NCBI GenBank assembly: GCA_937890045.1
Contig: CALBXV010000316.1
Location: forward strand, 1 to 27,431
DNA length: 27,431 bases
Direction: 5' to 3'
From: an uncultured archaeon
GTDB lineage: Archaea > Thermoproteota > Nitrososphaeria > Nitrososphaerales > CALBXV01
The notes under the pieces were generated by a model. The model worked only from the letters and a program-made list of their open reading frames with translations, made no database searches and was not told the DNA's origin. Each line of letters opens with the position of its first letter. Position 1 is the stretch's first letter. Made by a program: the position numbers and the translations under genes. Shown in pieces: positions 12,101-18,980 of this stretch.

Positions 12101-12424
12101 TATTCAACAGACTTTAATGAGTTGGGAGGTATGGGCAGGCTAGTACATGATATTATTAAAGACCCATTAGGTAAAGGATATTCTGGTACATTGGAGATGG
12201 CTTTGGATGCTGCGAAGCCATCATGGGATGTATCTAGAAACAATAAGAATAGACAGTTGATTAGAATGATTGATGGGTCTGAACAGGTTCATATGAACTA
12301 TGCAGGTAGTGAATTTAATAGAGAGGGTGGAGTAAATGTTAGGAATGGTTTAGTTAATGAATGGAAAACAGCAATAAAGAAAGAAGCAGAGGGTAATGCC
12401 TGCGTTAAGGGGATAGGTGGATAG
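3179..12424 (+). CDS. Giant virion protein with putative two-barrel RNA polymerase core (3081 aa)
   Basis: This single uninterrupted frame of 3081 codons fills a third of the window. The N-terminus has Gly/Ala-rich hydrophobic stretches near residues 118-150, 324-345 and 451-465, as in proteins ejected through membranes; residues 600-1700 are mostly charged helix. Two blocks recall the double-psi barrels of crAss-like phage RNA polymerases. The first runs from MDGAAW (1745-1750) through KP (1775-1776) and GKENFFF (1791-1797) to NIDIIMGESAAK, ending at K1820. The second begins RIPRQQMGDVV at 2150 and ends HQGDFDVDKLFWF, placing Asp at 2191, 2193 and 2195. In that family such Asp residues bind the catalytic magnesium and lysines come from the other barrel. 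This is pattern recall, not an alignment. The start has only a weak ribosome site. Alternatives are a barrel-like fold without activity, or a DxDxD calcium loop. Confidence 0.62.
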   Translation: MPVQDNLSRSLRREFAKRNVTVSDNQLAKLVSDYQTGKLKRPTNYGSAGQTPLQTLTPSKVQDDRNALFAGLGQFAWEAYESGTAGLGEVLAPAFSERLRESLGAEEDFFSADKTMAQTIGGVLGGAIGFLGPLKLIGAGTRAAAMATVGTHTAVKAGTELAAKKGLEFGLKKELGEKAVKKALDFEMKMEAGGKSLLPSARKAASVYEAGNPRAIRQFEENLGTHVKRFIMKAADKDKLSILPKQAGEVSQALIEGIREGRHINSFGRWGISKLTRGVGEEEMGRLATYVGKAIDMYINFGIYNAANEWAMAKKEGREPMWGDTALQTATFAAMLPLVEAIPGGRQTPIWKMTRDLMRIARGKPKYKNMSKKELKGYAQMVLRSDRDHSVISTVKGVDHTLTMEGVASGRHGKDVLLPFLDNWYAKRYKDFSTLTKSEIWKDMGGSLGRMTIGSLFFSGAHNLLDPEFRAAMDPSEMATHALLGAFWTKRRKPFSKAEMQKLHYDDKYIEQAELLNRMGLESGQVQTLVDLIEIGEEEGLYGAGLLKNPTMRKIKEIFDEFIETDEFKARVDTGEGNGEIIESNVREAYHSYFAMKASEVLQGGRMDLETTLISEKDLEYLTAKERTKIQDSIDEIVYDKEKNDSVKSQGFPALKVKVGEEVNESFFNMFEEAAIGFANAGKLKYQDNRGKEGGKLRLSVVSGSSGKDLGSFNEYHLLVEKLEGWGRVEKMSTKDGKPVEELTPEMKEKAADSLENMRSNIITATLGRGIDMALDPLNNRITQQLSQYHRNQVSERIYNIISGKRRNIKEQDKPLLQIFEDIFGTLDRPINDQIGSYKVFDKTEKVAEERMQDLQAAVDFAQVMAIERKGPINRISRERTVNAKDAERLHKLLESNGLKGKRVFEDTVSLKEDIVKYLWERGRQPVAPDIAAVLDMLTIGDHAMFTRETTSGGRLGIGMPQARYFEKMLLEDGPELVSNPKERKRYMKIYEKIQRRFRTISDLVIDTGDRGPKIEQTKYIDRGEVPSLRLALDKADKILSYGSEIQEPLIRLRESLAVEEDAATLATLGENIKSRFAGDEGEWSAESMVTSVNALKDMRKGGQFSEKGLKDLDIIIKTLENAYEQVRTVDDAISHMPGASRAERIDMVMNRIDFAKIEAQRERVLELQSRDIHSREEAQRVIVQMMIDGGRGVNREQVAIMLDKIRGYLTEHTSMNMEATEEQLLSEFIKKKGYTALRDYLQTVLAANQKLINPETAARYESKIAEAASAFLSGQSSVSASVNPNSVAAKYGGIMLDADTGNFSPELRERIVSAELADTESLTPARRTKLRQKGELLDVVRDMINDVVDNSESRAKDKYEDGDLKKAAGETVDQAITRHANDSVQEFILYDLNRVIGTIVDTHKPLQFTYDGQLNILRQDPDASRMRGSVEKFDRWLNDKDSDTPLNITTLAYLSSDGLDSGGRTKSIRDITGKDGNPINVENLLTDFKLTAEAGRKIQDSDKREEAADELADRTRERSTDGRWRVLSVSQTDDILYDGTSISNNQLAWSEKVGTWYEKKRESLAGGARRNFEDIFGDAIDKVQSEGKTESKNEERVLMRAMYYDFINTQGFNDLVGYNKKGDVQSETASIFKYAHLSEKRNATALNPVVENVHEKVITQYLGGNEPLALAYSEQRAKGYQANVAVVPDEVINHPLFSSREQLLRQYADARINASGEARNAYDNMINAIASNEIQSITETTSNMDGAAWLGEGFGHVVYANAGAGLGEGRGGVKPIIHHNIPEDARTLIGKENFFFDQVIANAMALHNIDIIMGESAAKSHSANVVANISFDSNLSFAENLAAGIRANHTTANDFLIPHSDVSTVFSPKALEKGRIPDALHNFMNSAENSDLIKYMKLDKNVRAVMEDAGELYGDGRNAMIAKIFNIAQKELAYKEYGSETMMAKLLNWGIDSGDILVQKQIHRMFHKQLPGRLGESADKGAGTSVFAPDPDLRLPAYIELNNQRRQIKYGEMRLPFEAADLRGVYQSNQEIPIIFKNSGGKDVSEDVVRIFTADGEPQYWNQTEPGFIQREPRHNLAVALRRLDAVLEKETVNLTAKEISDFVSGQAGPWGSLSDSHKSMWKNDSKTYTKTSRNLRNHDTQLGHISLRIPRQQMGDVVINRVKGYNNDPFSGNVVGVNSMDVLTKHQGDFDVDKLFWFANARPGMWSMALRTSGLTVEPQPYTKTVWGADIFENGLNARGSIASEGYDTIGKYKTDLNRNKRLIGRIIRMNHSLTFLENTGFDMKVGADIHKWNILDQSSPSTQHLAQRINNVASTLLDPLKGASELAFATDEQVIDFILFDRWSKAGLAGETASPYERVPGSKAFVGGERPHGVDQNGNPRELHLDMKPVMHVESGPSGAMNEAYRDVYKEVVQTVGRTQRIFSGVFDESGQRQAEYWQVRNMYHDIREFHLDPNKYIFDRLWRRSRGNSGKQNALLKMFFPKSERFQDVGKLAQSVQQPGFKYPGMAPVLSFGVGREKPTLFQEFMDQSPGTYVLHELGKRDMYKNPEDVYGFAGELKNIGSLNRQFLDNVSLLRASKDPGQELNAEEMGKIWDNILGLDWGGHKIGGVELNADLKRDIMWQIIESDRQQIEGYMDYLHSERWVNETRIDRLLRKHKTLKTMESYFKTKSMRDYWGKDVEPEERDKHWAKISVRSHKKGHFWRNEGYENQVIYRVKDNITKRAEDTIGRGWDQSTLKGLEQVPEGFDILFDGIVRGPKQGMYMKPGLKYVVLKNPIRSYHTSDFEAQDGLSALNALTTYNPESFRVPLASNEVERFYNDVDTTYRSIKRITTQTFRDAIENKATKNEIYTKGGIDINSWLEPLFREWGQDYGFGKNAGRIQDIYESLIQPEVYHGRIITAGEKVFPFLKQNVRVVNAINRWMLEQKDIAYSDAVQAFVSRKGILLRRARTLGAGETIDELSDSSREYTRDYSTDFNELGGMGRLVHDIIKDPLGKGYSGTLEMALDAAKPSWDVSRNNKNRQLIRMIDGSEQVHMNYAGSEFNREGGVNVRNGLVNEWKTAIKKEAEGNACVKGIGG

Positions 12425-12426
12425 AT

Positions 12427-15114
12427 ATGGAATGTCAACCTTATGGTAGTCAGTTAAGAGAGCATTTAAGGAAAGGGAATAAGCTTGTAGAACTTTGGAA
12501 CAAGTCTCCTAATATTAATAAGTTTTATGGGAAGGCCTTGTCAGAAATTAGTGGAGGTAATAAAACATTTGGATATAGGATGATGAAGAACCTTATCATG
12601 ACCAAGACTGGTATGCCATTTGATACATACTTTCCTTATGAGGGCAAGAGAATGTACAATAGAATAGAACTTGAGATTCTAAATCTAGAGAGGAGATTAG
12701 GTGGAAGAAAGATAAGTGAGTTTGAGAAGGTTACATTTGTACCAAGAGCCATAGCTAATAGGTTTCCAGGCATAAGAAGTTTCTTAGATAATATTAATAG
12801 AGCTGTTGCATATGAAAGAAACCATAACGTATTTTATATTCAACAGTTGGAGAAGGCTCAAAAACATTTACAAGCTGCTCTCTTTGAAGCTGATGCCATT
12901 ACACGTACTGGTACTGGTAGAAAACAATCGCCTAATGTATTCTTAAAGCAAGTTGAAGATGTACAGGCTCGAATTAAAGAATCTATTGCTAGTGGTGACA
13001 CAGCTAAAGAGAATGAAATGATTAAATCCCTTGAAGATTTAATATCTAGAAAGGGTGGAGATGTACTTCCTAATGTAATAAAATATATTGAGGGGACGAA
13101 AGAAGAGAGAGCAGAGATAATGAATAAGACAAGTCCTCATGTTGTTAATGCTGCTGAAGCTATTATAGATGGGTTTATGCATCCTAAACAGGGTCTAGGA
13201 AATGTTGCTATACTTGGTTTGCGTAAGTCTGCTGATGTAGCTAGAGAAATATATGTAGGTGATCGTAAAGCTGGCCCTGAATATGAAAGAGCTGAGAGAT
13301 TTAGAGAACAAGTTAATAAAACTATTAAGAGTATAGAAGATGGTATGGAAGAGGGTAGGTATTTTCCTCATTATTTGTTGCTTGAACTCCCCAAGATTAA
13401 AGGAAAACTTTATGATGTATGGAATACAAGTAATGATGGTGCAAAAGCTGCTGCCTTTGAAAGTATCTCAAAGATATATGACCAGATGGCTATGGATGGA
13501 AGACCTGACCATTTAAAAGGAAGACGAGGTGAAGGTCTTAATGAAGTATGGAATCAGAATCCTATTGGTGTCTTCAAAAGATATGCTCAAGATATTATTG
13601 CTTTTAATAAGATCAATCATGTTAAGGAAGCATACTTAAAGTCTAATCACCGCCTTCAAAGTATGGAGGGTGAACTTGCTAAGTCTATGAGAGATTACAT
13701 GGATGATTTATATAAGACAGCTACCATAGGATATACTGATAGAGACCCAATGGTTAATAAAATAACTAGATTACTAACAGCAACAGAGTTCTTATCTAAG
13801 ATAGGATTCGGGTTCACAACATCTGTACGTAACTTTTTATCATTCAATTATTATCTTGCACATGTAGGGTACAAGACATGGTTTCAGTCTAGAAATGCTT
13901 GGAAGACTGATAAGATATTAAGATCAAAGGTTGACAGTGCTATTAAAGATGCTGGATATGAGTTCAGTGAAGCCAACCTTATTGCAGCTATGGAAGGTGT
14001 TGTACCAATGGAAGGTATAGAAAGAACCTCTATTGAATTTGACCCTACTAAAGAACATCTAAAATTTAAAAGAGATGGTAAGTGGGAGACAATAGATAAG
14101 GTTGTTGCTAAAACAACTGGATGGGGTGCTGTTTTCCAAAAGATTACTGAGAACTGGATGAGACAGGAGATGTTTAGAACGTCATTTGTTTCAACATATA
14201 AAATGATTTCTGAGTCACCTGCCATGGCTTATGGTCATACCTCAGAAGGAAGAGAAAGAATAGCCTTGCGTATGGCTAAGACTGCTGGGAATGAAGCTGT
14301 TGTATCAGATGCGTTTGAGTATGGAGTTCATGCTAAGGCGCCCATTATTGGTGGTACCTATAAAGGTTATGGTGCTGTTGGTCAGATCATGGGACAGTTT
14401 ATGCATTACTCCATGTCTTTTATGAATAGACAGGCAGAACATTTAAGAGGTTCAAAAGATGCTGCTCTTGCTGGGCAATGGGATGCACCTGAAATAAAAA
14501 CAATGGCTCGTTACGCAGGTATATATGCATTTACACATCTACTATCATCTGTTATAAATCTAGACTTAACTCATGTGATGGAGAATGATACTCTTGATAG
14601 AGTAAAGGATTGGGTAACATATCTTAAAGCAGAAAGCGATGAAGAGAGAGAAGAAGCCTTCTACGGTAGAGGTCCTGTTCAGTCTGTAATTTCAGGTCCT
14701 TTAATCTCTGATCTAGTCTTTTGGGGAAACTTAGCTGGTCTATATAGTATGCCTGATAGTGATTGGGGAAAGATGCTTGTTGGATATAAAGATGCATATG
14801 AAATGACTGACTCAGAGAAACAAAATAGATTACTTGGTAGTATTAATGTAGAGGTTGCCAGATGGGCTACTAAAAATATACCTGCTATTGCCAATGGTAA
14901 CTCTCATGCTATCTTTGCTTATGAATTAGGATTGTATCCAAGAAAGTGGACATCAGATATGTCTAAAGCAATCTGGGGTAAGGGTGGATTAAATATAAGA
15001 ACTAAGAAAAGTAAAGAAGCAAAGAAGAAAATTCGTATGCAAAAGAAAGCAAGAAGGGGAGAGTATGAATCAGCTAAGAAACGTGCAGTAATGGAAGCTC
15101 TTAAATCATTTTAG
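12427..15114 (+). CDS. Large internal virion protein with hydrophobic segments (895 aa)
   Basis: The gene begins two bases after the stop of the giant gene, in the -1 frame relative to it, with GGTGG seven or so bases before the ATG, so translation is likely coupled. Residues 1-440 are charged and helical. Hydrophobic or amphipathic segments lie near 455-483 (FLSKIGFGFTTSVRNFLSF), 692-714 and 754-775. The last 40 residues form a strongly basic tail rich in Lys and Arg (KKIRMQKKARRGEY region). No catalytic motif is recognised. Similar arrangements, with membrane-interacting helices and a basic tail, occur at the C-termini of very large phage ejection proteins, so this may be the other part of an ancestral longer polypeptide. 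Its partner is probably the giant protein. It is the last plus-strand gene. Confidence 0.62.
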   Translation: MECQPYGSQLREHLRKGNKLVELWNKSPNINKFYGKALSEISGGNKTFGYRMMKNLIMTKTGMPFDTYFPYEGKRMYNRIELEILNLERRLGGRKISEFEKVTFVPRAIANRFPGIRSFLDNINRAVAYERNHNVFYIQQLEKAQKHLQAALFEADAITRTGTGRKQSPNVFLKQVEDVQARIKESIASGDTAKENEMIKSLEDLISRKGGDVLPNVIKYIEGTKEERAEIMNKTSPHVVNAAEAIIDGFMHPKQGLGNVAILGLRKSADVAREIYVGDRKAGPEYERAERFREQVNKTIKSIEDGMEEGRYFPHYLLLELPKIKGKLYDVWNTSNDGAKAAAFESISKIYDQMAMDGRPDHLKGRRGEGLNEVWNQNPIGVFKRYAQDIIAFNKINHVKEAYLKSNHRLQSMEGELAKSMRDYMDDLYKTATIGYTDRDPMVNKITRLLTATEFLSKIGFGFTTSVRNFLSFNYYLAHVGYKTWFQSRNAWKTDKILRSKVDSAIKDAGYEFSEANLIAAMEGVVPMEGIERTSIEFDPTKEHLKFKRDGKWETIDKVVAKTTGWGAVFQKITENWMRQEMFRTSFVSTYKMISESPAMAYGHTSEGRERIALRMAKTAGNEAVVSDAFEYGVHAKAPIIGGTYKGYGAVGQIMGQFMHYSMSFMNRQAEHLRGSKDAALAGQWDAPEIKTMARYAGIYAFTHLLSSVINLDLTHVMENDTLDRVKDWVTYLKAESDEEREEAFYGRGPVQSVISGPLISDLVFWGNLAGLYSMPDSDWGKMLVGYKDAYEMTDSEKQNRLLGSINVEVARWATKNIPAIANGNSHAIFAYELGLYPRKWTSDMSKAIWGKGGLNIRTKKSKEAKKKIRMQKKARRGEYESAKKRAVMEALKSF

Positions 15115-15303
15115 TCTTGTACCTATTGTAAACTGAAATTCTAATAGATTCATTAATGCTAATCCAATAGTAATGTAGCCATCTTTAGCAACATGAGCAG
15201 AAAGTTCTACAAATAATATTATAAAGTCTATTCCTTTTACAAAATCATCTTTCCATAGTTCTAAGTATAATATAGAGGGGTATCCAAATCCATTTCTTTC
15301 CAT
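15106..15303 (-). CDS. Small hypothetical protein (65 aa)
   Basis: The ATG at 15303 has a very good ribosome site (GAGGAGAAC, three bases before ATG), which separates this frame from chance open frames. The product has an aromatic, hydrophobic centre (residues about 24-36, GIDFIILFVELSA) and a second hydrophobic patch near 43-57, so it may be membrane-associated. No family is recognised. It is the last gene of the minus-strand operon, and its 3' end overlaps the 3' end of the plus-strand 895-residue gene by nine bases, tail to tail. No terminator hairpin is visible at this meeting point, so transcripts from both sides may run into each other. Confidence 0.6.
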   Translation of the reverse strand: MERNGFGYPSILYLELWKDDFVKGIDFIILFVELSAHVAKDGYITIGLALMNLLEFQFTIGTRLK

Positions 15304-15368
15304 AATGTTCTCCTCGGTTAACTTTCAGGGACAGATAGAACACCAAAAAACTATCCATCCCCTACTTG

Positions 15369-15845
15369 TTAATGTTGAGCCAATAACTCATTATCATGTG
15401 CAAACTTTGCTATTAATATAGCATCACATATTGCCAGCGTTATCTTAGTATCAGGGAACCGCTCTTGTGCAATACTTTTTAGGTATTTTTTACGTTCTTT
15501 TTTCTCCATTTTTTCATGGATATAATATGCTTGCCATTTTTGAGGTGTTACCTCACAATAACTAAGTCTTAGTGCTCCTACAATACCATGCCACATTCCA
15601 TAGTTCATTCCAAACTTAAAGGCAGAATTTCTGGCATCATGCGGGAAAGCATGAACTCTTTCAAAAGTAACTAAAATTCTACTTTTTGCCCCACCATCAA
15701 GTTCAAAACTATTGACAACTGTTCTGACAGAATGTGCCATAGCTTTTCCTCCACTTGGGCATTTGATAGTATGTAGCTCTTTTCCATCATATGAAGCTAT
15801 CCCACCATTGGCACCAGGATCAATTCCTATATATAGTTTACTCAT
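15369..15845 (-). CDS. RuvC-like Holliday junction resolvase (158 aa)
   Basis: This is an RNase H-fold junction nuclease. Residues 5-15 (YIGIDPGANGG) are the first RuvC strand with the metal-binding D9; FERVHAF at 61-67 supplies E62; CDAILIA at 140-146 supplies the last acid, D141, in the final helix. The length is close to bacterial RuvC and to phage RuvC-like enzymes. Such proteins cut four-way or branched DNA arising in phage replication and recombination before packaging. The C-terminal motif keeps only one acidic residue where many family members have two, with Cys before it, so the active-site geometry needs confirmation. The start overlaps the end of the upstream gene by eight bases, in line with operon translation. 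Confidence 0.85.
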   Translation of the reverse strand: MSKLYIGIDPGANGGIASYDGKELHTIKCPSGGKAMAHSVRTVVNSFELDGGAKSRILVTFERVHAFPHDARNSAFKFGMNYGMWHGIVGALRLSYCEVTPQKWQAYYIHEKMEKKERKKYLKSIAQERFPDTKITLAICDAILIAKFAHDNELLAQH

Positions 15846-16068
15846 CTCTTATTCCTAATATACGATTGTTTACTTGGTCACGTATATATTTTTTATTGAT
15901 GGTTAGCTTTTTTCCATAGTATTCTTGTATAGCGCACTTCCTGCAAACTGGAGTTACCTCAGTCTGAGTAAATGCGCTAATCATAGTGTATGCATCTTTT
16001 TTAAGAGACTTGCTACACATTCTACATGGTTTATGGCTTGCTAGAATTTTCGAGAACTCTGGTAACAT
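15838..16068 (-). CDS. Small zinc-binding-type protein (76 aa)
   Basis: Two Cys pairs, CRMC at residues 15-18 and CRKC at 42-45, make a likely zinc ribbon or small treble-clef site. The C-terminal half is basic. No enzyme motif is present. The gene overlaps the end of the helicase gene by 38 bases and the start of the resolvase gene by eight. The ATG at 16068 directly abuts a GAGAGG sequence, too close for normal ribosome binding, so the true start may be elsewhere or initiation may depend on translation of the helicase gene. Placement between helicase and resolvase suggests a DNA-associated accessory protein, but the function is unknown. Confidence 0.6.
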   Translation of the reverse strand: MLPEFSKILASHKPCRMCSKSLKKDAYTMISAFTQTEVTPVCRKCAIQEYYGKKLTINKKYIRDQVNNRILGIRDE

Positions 16069-17368
16069 CCTCTCTAGCTAGATCAGCGCTATTATAGAAC
16101 TTACATCTGTCACCATTAAACCCCATTGTGTAGCTACCAGTTTGTCCATATCTGGTCTTACTGCTTATTAACTCGCTAGTATATTGGTCATATCTGTCGC
16201 TATCAAAGTTATAGCCATAGAAAACAAATAGTGCGGTTTCTGCAGTTTGTTCTATAACACCAGATTCTGCATAGTCACTCATTCTAGGTTTAGGGTCTAT
16301 TCTTCTTTCAATTTCACGATTAAGCTGACTGAGAAGTAGTGCAGAGCAATCTATCTGTTTACACATCCATTTATACTCTTGCATTATATCTTCAATCTCA
16401 AATCGCCTATCTTTCTTTCCCTCTACTGAAATAAGCTGGATATAATCATCTATTACTACGTCTGGCTTGTAACGATATATCTCTCTCATACTCTGATCTA
16501 GAGTCCTAATATCATCATACATGATAAGGTTCTTATAGTCATTAGAGATTTGGTTCACTACTTTCTCGATAGTTTTCATTTCTCCATTATTACATTCATT
16601 TTTACGAACCTTGAAGTATGACAGGCTTTTAGATTTCATAACGATAATCTTCTTTAGCATTTCTGTATTGGACATCTCTCTATTAAATAGCATTACTTTA
16701 TTGCCTTGAGAGAGAAGAGAGTCAACAATATTTATCATAAGAGTTGTCTTTCCATGTCCAGGTCTACCACCAAGTACAGTAATCTCTTTTCTAGTCATAC
16801 CACCAGCTGGCCAATCTAAGATAGGCATACCAAATTGAATGATATTATTACCAGACTTCATGTTCTCTAATGTGTCGTTAATATGAGTCTGAATATCCTT
16901 CTTCCTAGATGGGTGTAGCTCTTTTAGCTCTGTAATTAACTTGGCATGGCTTTCAAGAGTTTTATTTACTTCTTCTAAGTCTCTGAATGATAGATTGAAT
17001 AAACGATACGCACTCTGAGCTGTTTGCCGTTGAATGTATCTTTCCCATATTATTTTAGCATGGTGTTGAGCGGTAGCAGCGGATACTGTGTCTTCTACTA
17101 ATCCAGAGAGATAATAGCTATCTACTTTCTCTTGCCCTGGCATTTGCATATCTTTTAGTTTATTATGTACAGTTACCATATCAATAGGCTCTTTAGCTTT
17201 ATGTAATACTGAAATGGCTTCCCATACACGCTGGTTGTCTTTATCATAAAATACGTCTGATGTACGAATCCATGCTGAAGCCTTATCATATACAGACTCA
17301 TCAGTCATGATGCATCCTAATACAGAGCATTCAGCATCAACTGAACTTGGTAATGGTTTATCTGGCAT
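16031..17368 (-). CDS. DnaB-type replicative DNA helicase (445 aa)
   Basis: This protein unwinds the replication fork as a hexameric, ATP-driven 5'-3' helicase. Residues 5-110 match the DnaB N-terminal helical domain (SSVDAECSVLGCIMTDESVY). The RecA-like domain has Walker A GGRPGHGKT at 201-208, a Walker B-type strand DVVIDDYIQLI at 303-313, and the sensor segment LLLSQLNREIERR at 344-356 that precedes the DNA-binding loop. The length is normal for phage and bacterial DnaB. The ribosome site AAGGAGAA lies within the last codons of the methylase gene just upstream, two bases separating the genes. No primase domain is fused to it and no primase gene is seen in the window. The family call is firm; loader dependence is unknown. 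Confidence 0.95.
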   Translation of the reverse strand: MPDKPLPSSVDAECSVLGCIMTDESVYDKASAWIRTSDVFYDKDNQRVWEAISVLHKAKEPIDMVTVHNKLKDMQMPGQEKVDSYYLSGLVEDTVSAATAQHHAKIIWERYIQRQTAQSAYRLFNLSFRDLEEVNKTLESHAKLITELKELHPSRKKDIQTHINDTLENMKSGNNIIQFGMPILDWPAGGMTRKEITVLGGRPGHGKTTLMINIVDSLLSQGNKVMLFNREMSNTEMLKKIIVMKSKSLSYFKVRKNECNNGEMKTIEKVVNQISNDYKNLIMYDDIRTLDQSMREIYRYKPDVVIDDYIQLISVEGKKDRRFEIEDIMQEYKWMCKQIDCSALLLSQLNREIERRIDPKPRMSDYAESGVIEQTAETALFVFYGYNFDSDRYDQYTSELISSKTRYGQTGSYTMGFNGDRCKFYNSADLAREDVTRVLENSSKP

Positions 17369-17370
17369 GA

Positions 17371-18216
17371 TTAGTTCTCCTTAAATATGCTTTCTTGATA
17401 TGTTGGTGATGTATAGTTAGTAATAACTAACTCTTTAATCACTGTGTTTCTTTTACTTAGGTTACCTGCGTACTTAGTGGTTACCTCTCCTACGTTATAG
17501 TTGCTAAAAAGTTCCCGTATCCTATTACGATCATCATAGCTTACCATGAATTTTCCACCAGCAGCATCTATTTCATTACATACTTCTAGTATACCTTCAT
17601 GGTCTTCATTGGTGAAATCGTGGACATAATAGTCTCCTCTCTCGCCTGCTACTACATAAGGTGGGTCCATGTACCATAAATCCACATCTCTTGGTGGATA
17701 CCTCTTTAGAAGCTCTCTGAAGTCTAGGTTTTCTATGGTTACACCATCAAAATACGACCTACTATATTTCAGTTCTTCTATCAACTTAGTACCCCAGTCT
17801 TTCTTTGGGCTTTTACTGAAAGAGCCATAGGGATTTTTATTAAAAGCTGTCCTAATAACATAAAAGTATCTTGCTGCCCTTCTAGGGTCAGGCATCTCTA
17901 TCTCTTTGCCCTGTTTTATCTCATCTTTGATTTTAAGGAACAGGGCTCTACTTCTTGGATACCAATAAACAAACTCTTTAAATGCCTCAAACTCTTCTAC
18001 TACACTTATGTATAGATTCACTACATCATTGTCCAAGTCATTTACTACGTTCCAATGGCACTTATTTTTTCTAAAGAACATAGATAGACCACCAGCAAAT
18101 ACCTCGAAATACCGCTCATGGGAAGGAAGCATGGGTACAAGCTTTTTGCTTAACTCAAACTTCCCTCCGTACCACGGTATTACCACAGGACATCTAACCC
18201 ATGTGGGGGATGTCAT
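17371..18216 (-). CDS. Dam-type N6-adenine DNA methyltransferase (281 aa)
   Basis: The protein belongs to the D12 class of adenine methylases, which transfer methyl from S-adenosylmethionine to adenine in DNA. Residues 13-19 (IPWYGGK) and FEVFAGGLS (37-45) form the cofactor site; DPPY at 184-187 is the catalytic motif; TAFNKNPYGSF near 123-133 is typical of this family. The target could be GATC, but specificity cannot be read from the sequence. The start overlaps the stop of the DUF932 gene (ATGA). No restriction endonuclease gene is next to it, so it is an orphan phage methylase, probably protecting the phage genome from host restriction or marking DNA for replication or packaging. Confidence 0.93.
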   Translation of the reverse strand: MTSPTWVRCPVVIPWYGGKFELSKKLVPMLPSHERYFEVFAGGLSMFFRKNKCHWNVVNDLDNDVVNLYISVVEEFEAFKEFVYWYPRSRALFLKIKDEIKQGKEIEMPDPRRAARYFYVIRTAFNKNPYGSFSKSPKKDWGTKLIEELKYSRSYFDGVTIENLDFRELLKRYPPRDVDLWYMDPPYVVAGERGDYYVHDFTNEDHEGILEVCNEIDAAGGKFMVSYDDRNRIRELFSNYNVGEVTTKYAGNLSKRNTVIKELVITNYTSPTYQESIFKEN

Positions 18217-18980
18217 GCTGACGCTATTTCATGCTTAGCTAGTTTCATGATCTTAGGATAAATCCCTGTTTCCAGCTTATGTGTAGATTCATAGTTTCTG
18301 TTCAACTGATGTGTTGCACACCATGTAGCTACATTAAGCAAGTCCCAATATGTCTTTGGAGGATTAACTACTAGATAGTTAGTTAGCTCTTCCATTACAG
18401 TAGAAGGGAACATCTCTATTAGCCTAGAAATATCAGACTTCTTTATCTTTGTATTTTGAAGATTAGGCACATCTTCTTTAATAGTTTGGATAGATGTCTG
18501 TATCATCTCTGGAATAATAGTATCTAGGCTATCTAGGTTCTTATTCCATATACTGTGCTTATTCTTAGTATGTCCATAGGTACGACCTATAATCAAACCA
18601 TTAGAACAAACTAATCTAAATGCACCAGCAAGAGCATCTATGTTTGTGCTACCATCATAAGAGTTCTTAATGATTACCTCTGGATGTAATTCATCCTTGT
18701 CAATTTTGACAGTAATCTTAGGAAACCTATATCTATATGTAGTCCTAGCACCATTGTTAAACATATTGACTGATGTTAATACAGCGCCATTATCTTTAAG
18801 AACTGGCATAGCCTTCTTAATAACATCTTCATTAGTTACTAATCTATATTCATCTGTCATGCAACTTAGAACTTCTGATGTTTCAGCATTGATGATAAAC
18901 TTATAATCAGTTGAATTTTTCAGTCCTTCAACCTGTATTGATTCTTCCATTACTGGAAATAATGAATCACTCATATTCAT
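18213..18980 (-). CDS. DUF932-family phage/plasmid protein (255 aa)
   Basis: Residues 22-160 fit the DUF932 family found in phages and plasmids: a beta-rich start (DYKFIINAETSEVLSCMTDE), a segment with YRLVTNEDV, the central VIIKNSYDGSTNIDALAGAF, and LVCSNGLIIGR. The rest is helical. The biochemical role of the family is not established to my knowledge; members often sit in replication or anti-defence gene sets. Here it is translationally coupled on both sides by ATGA overlaps, to the 113-residue protein upstream and the adenine methylase downstream, which points to joint expression with DNA-modifying functions. No catalytic residues can be named. Confidence 0.8.
   Translation of the reverse strand: MNMSDSLFPVMEESIQVEGLKNSTDYKFIINAETSEVLSCMTDEYRLVTNEDVIKKAMPVLKDNGAVLTSVNMFNNGARTTYRYRFPKITVKIDKDELHPEVIIKNSYDGSTNIDALAGAFRLVCSNGLIIGRTYGHTKNKHSIWNKNLDSLDTIIPEMIQTSIQTIKEDVPNLQNTKIKKSDISRLIEMFPSTVMEELTNYLVVNPPKTYWDLLNVATWCATHQLNRNYESTHKLETGIYPKIMKLAKHEIASA

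Noticed and set aside
3179..12424. N4-type (T7-like single-subunit) virion RNA polymerase.
   Set aside because: The size is similar, but I recognise none of the T7-family polymerase motifs; the Asp triad setting fits the two-barrel family instead.
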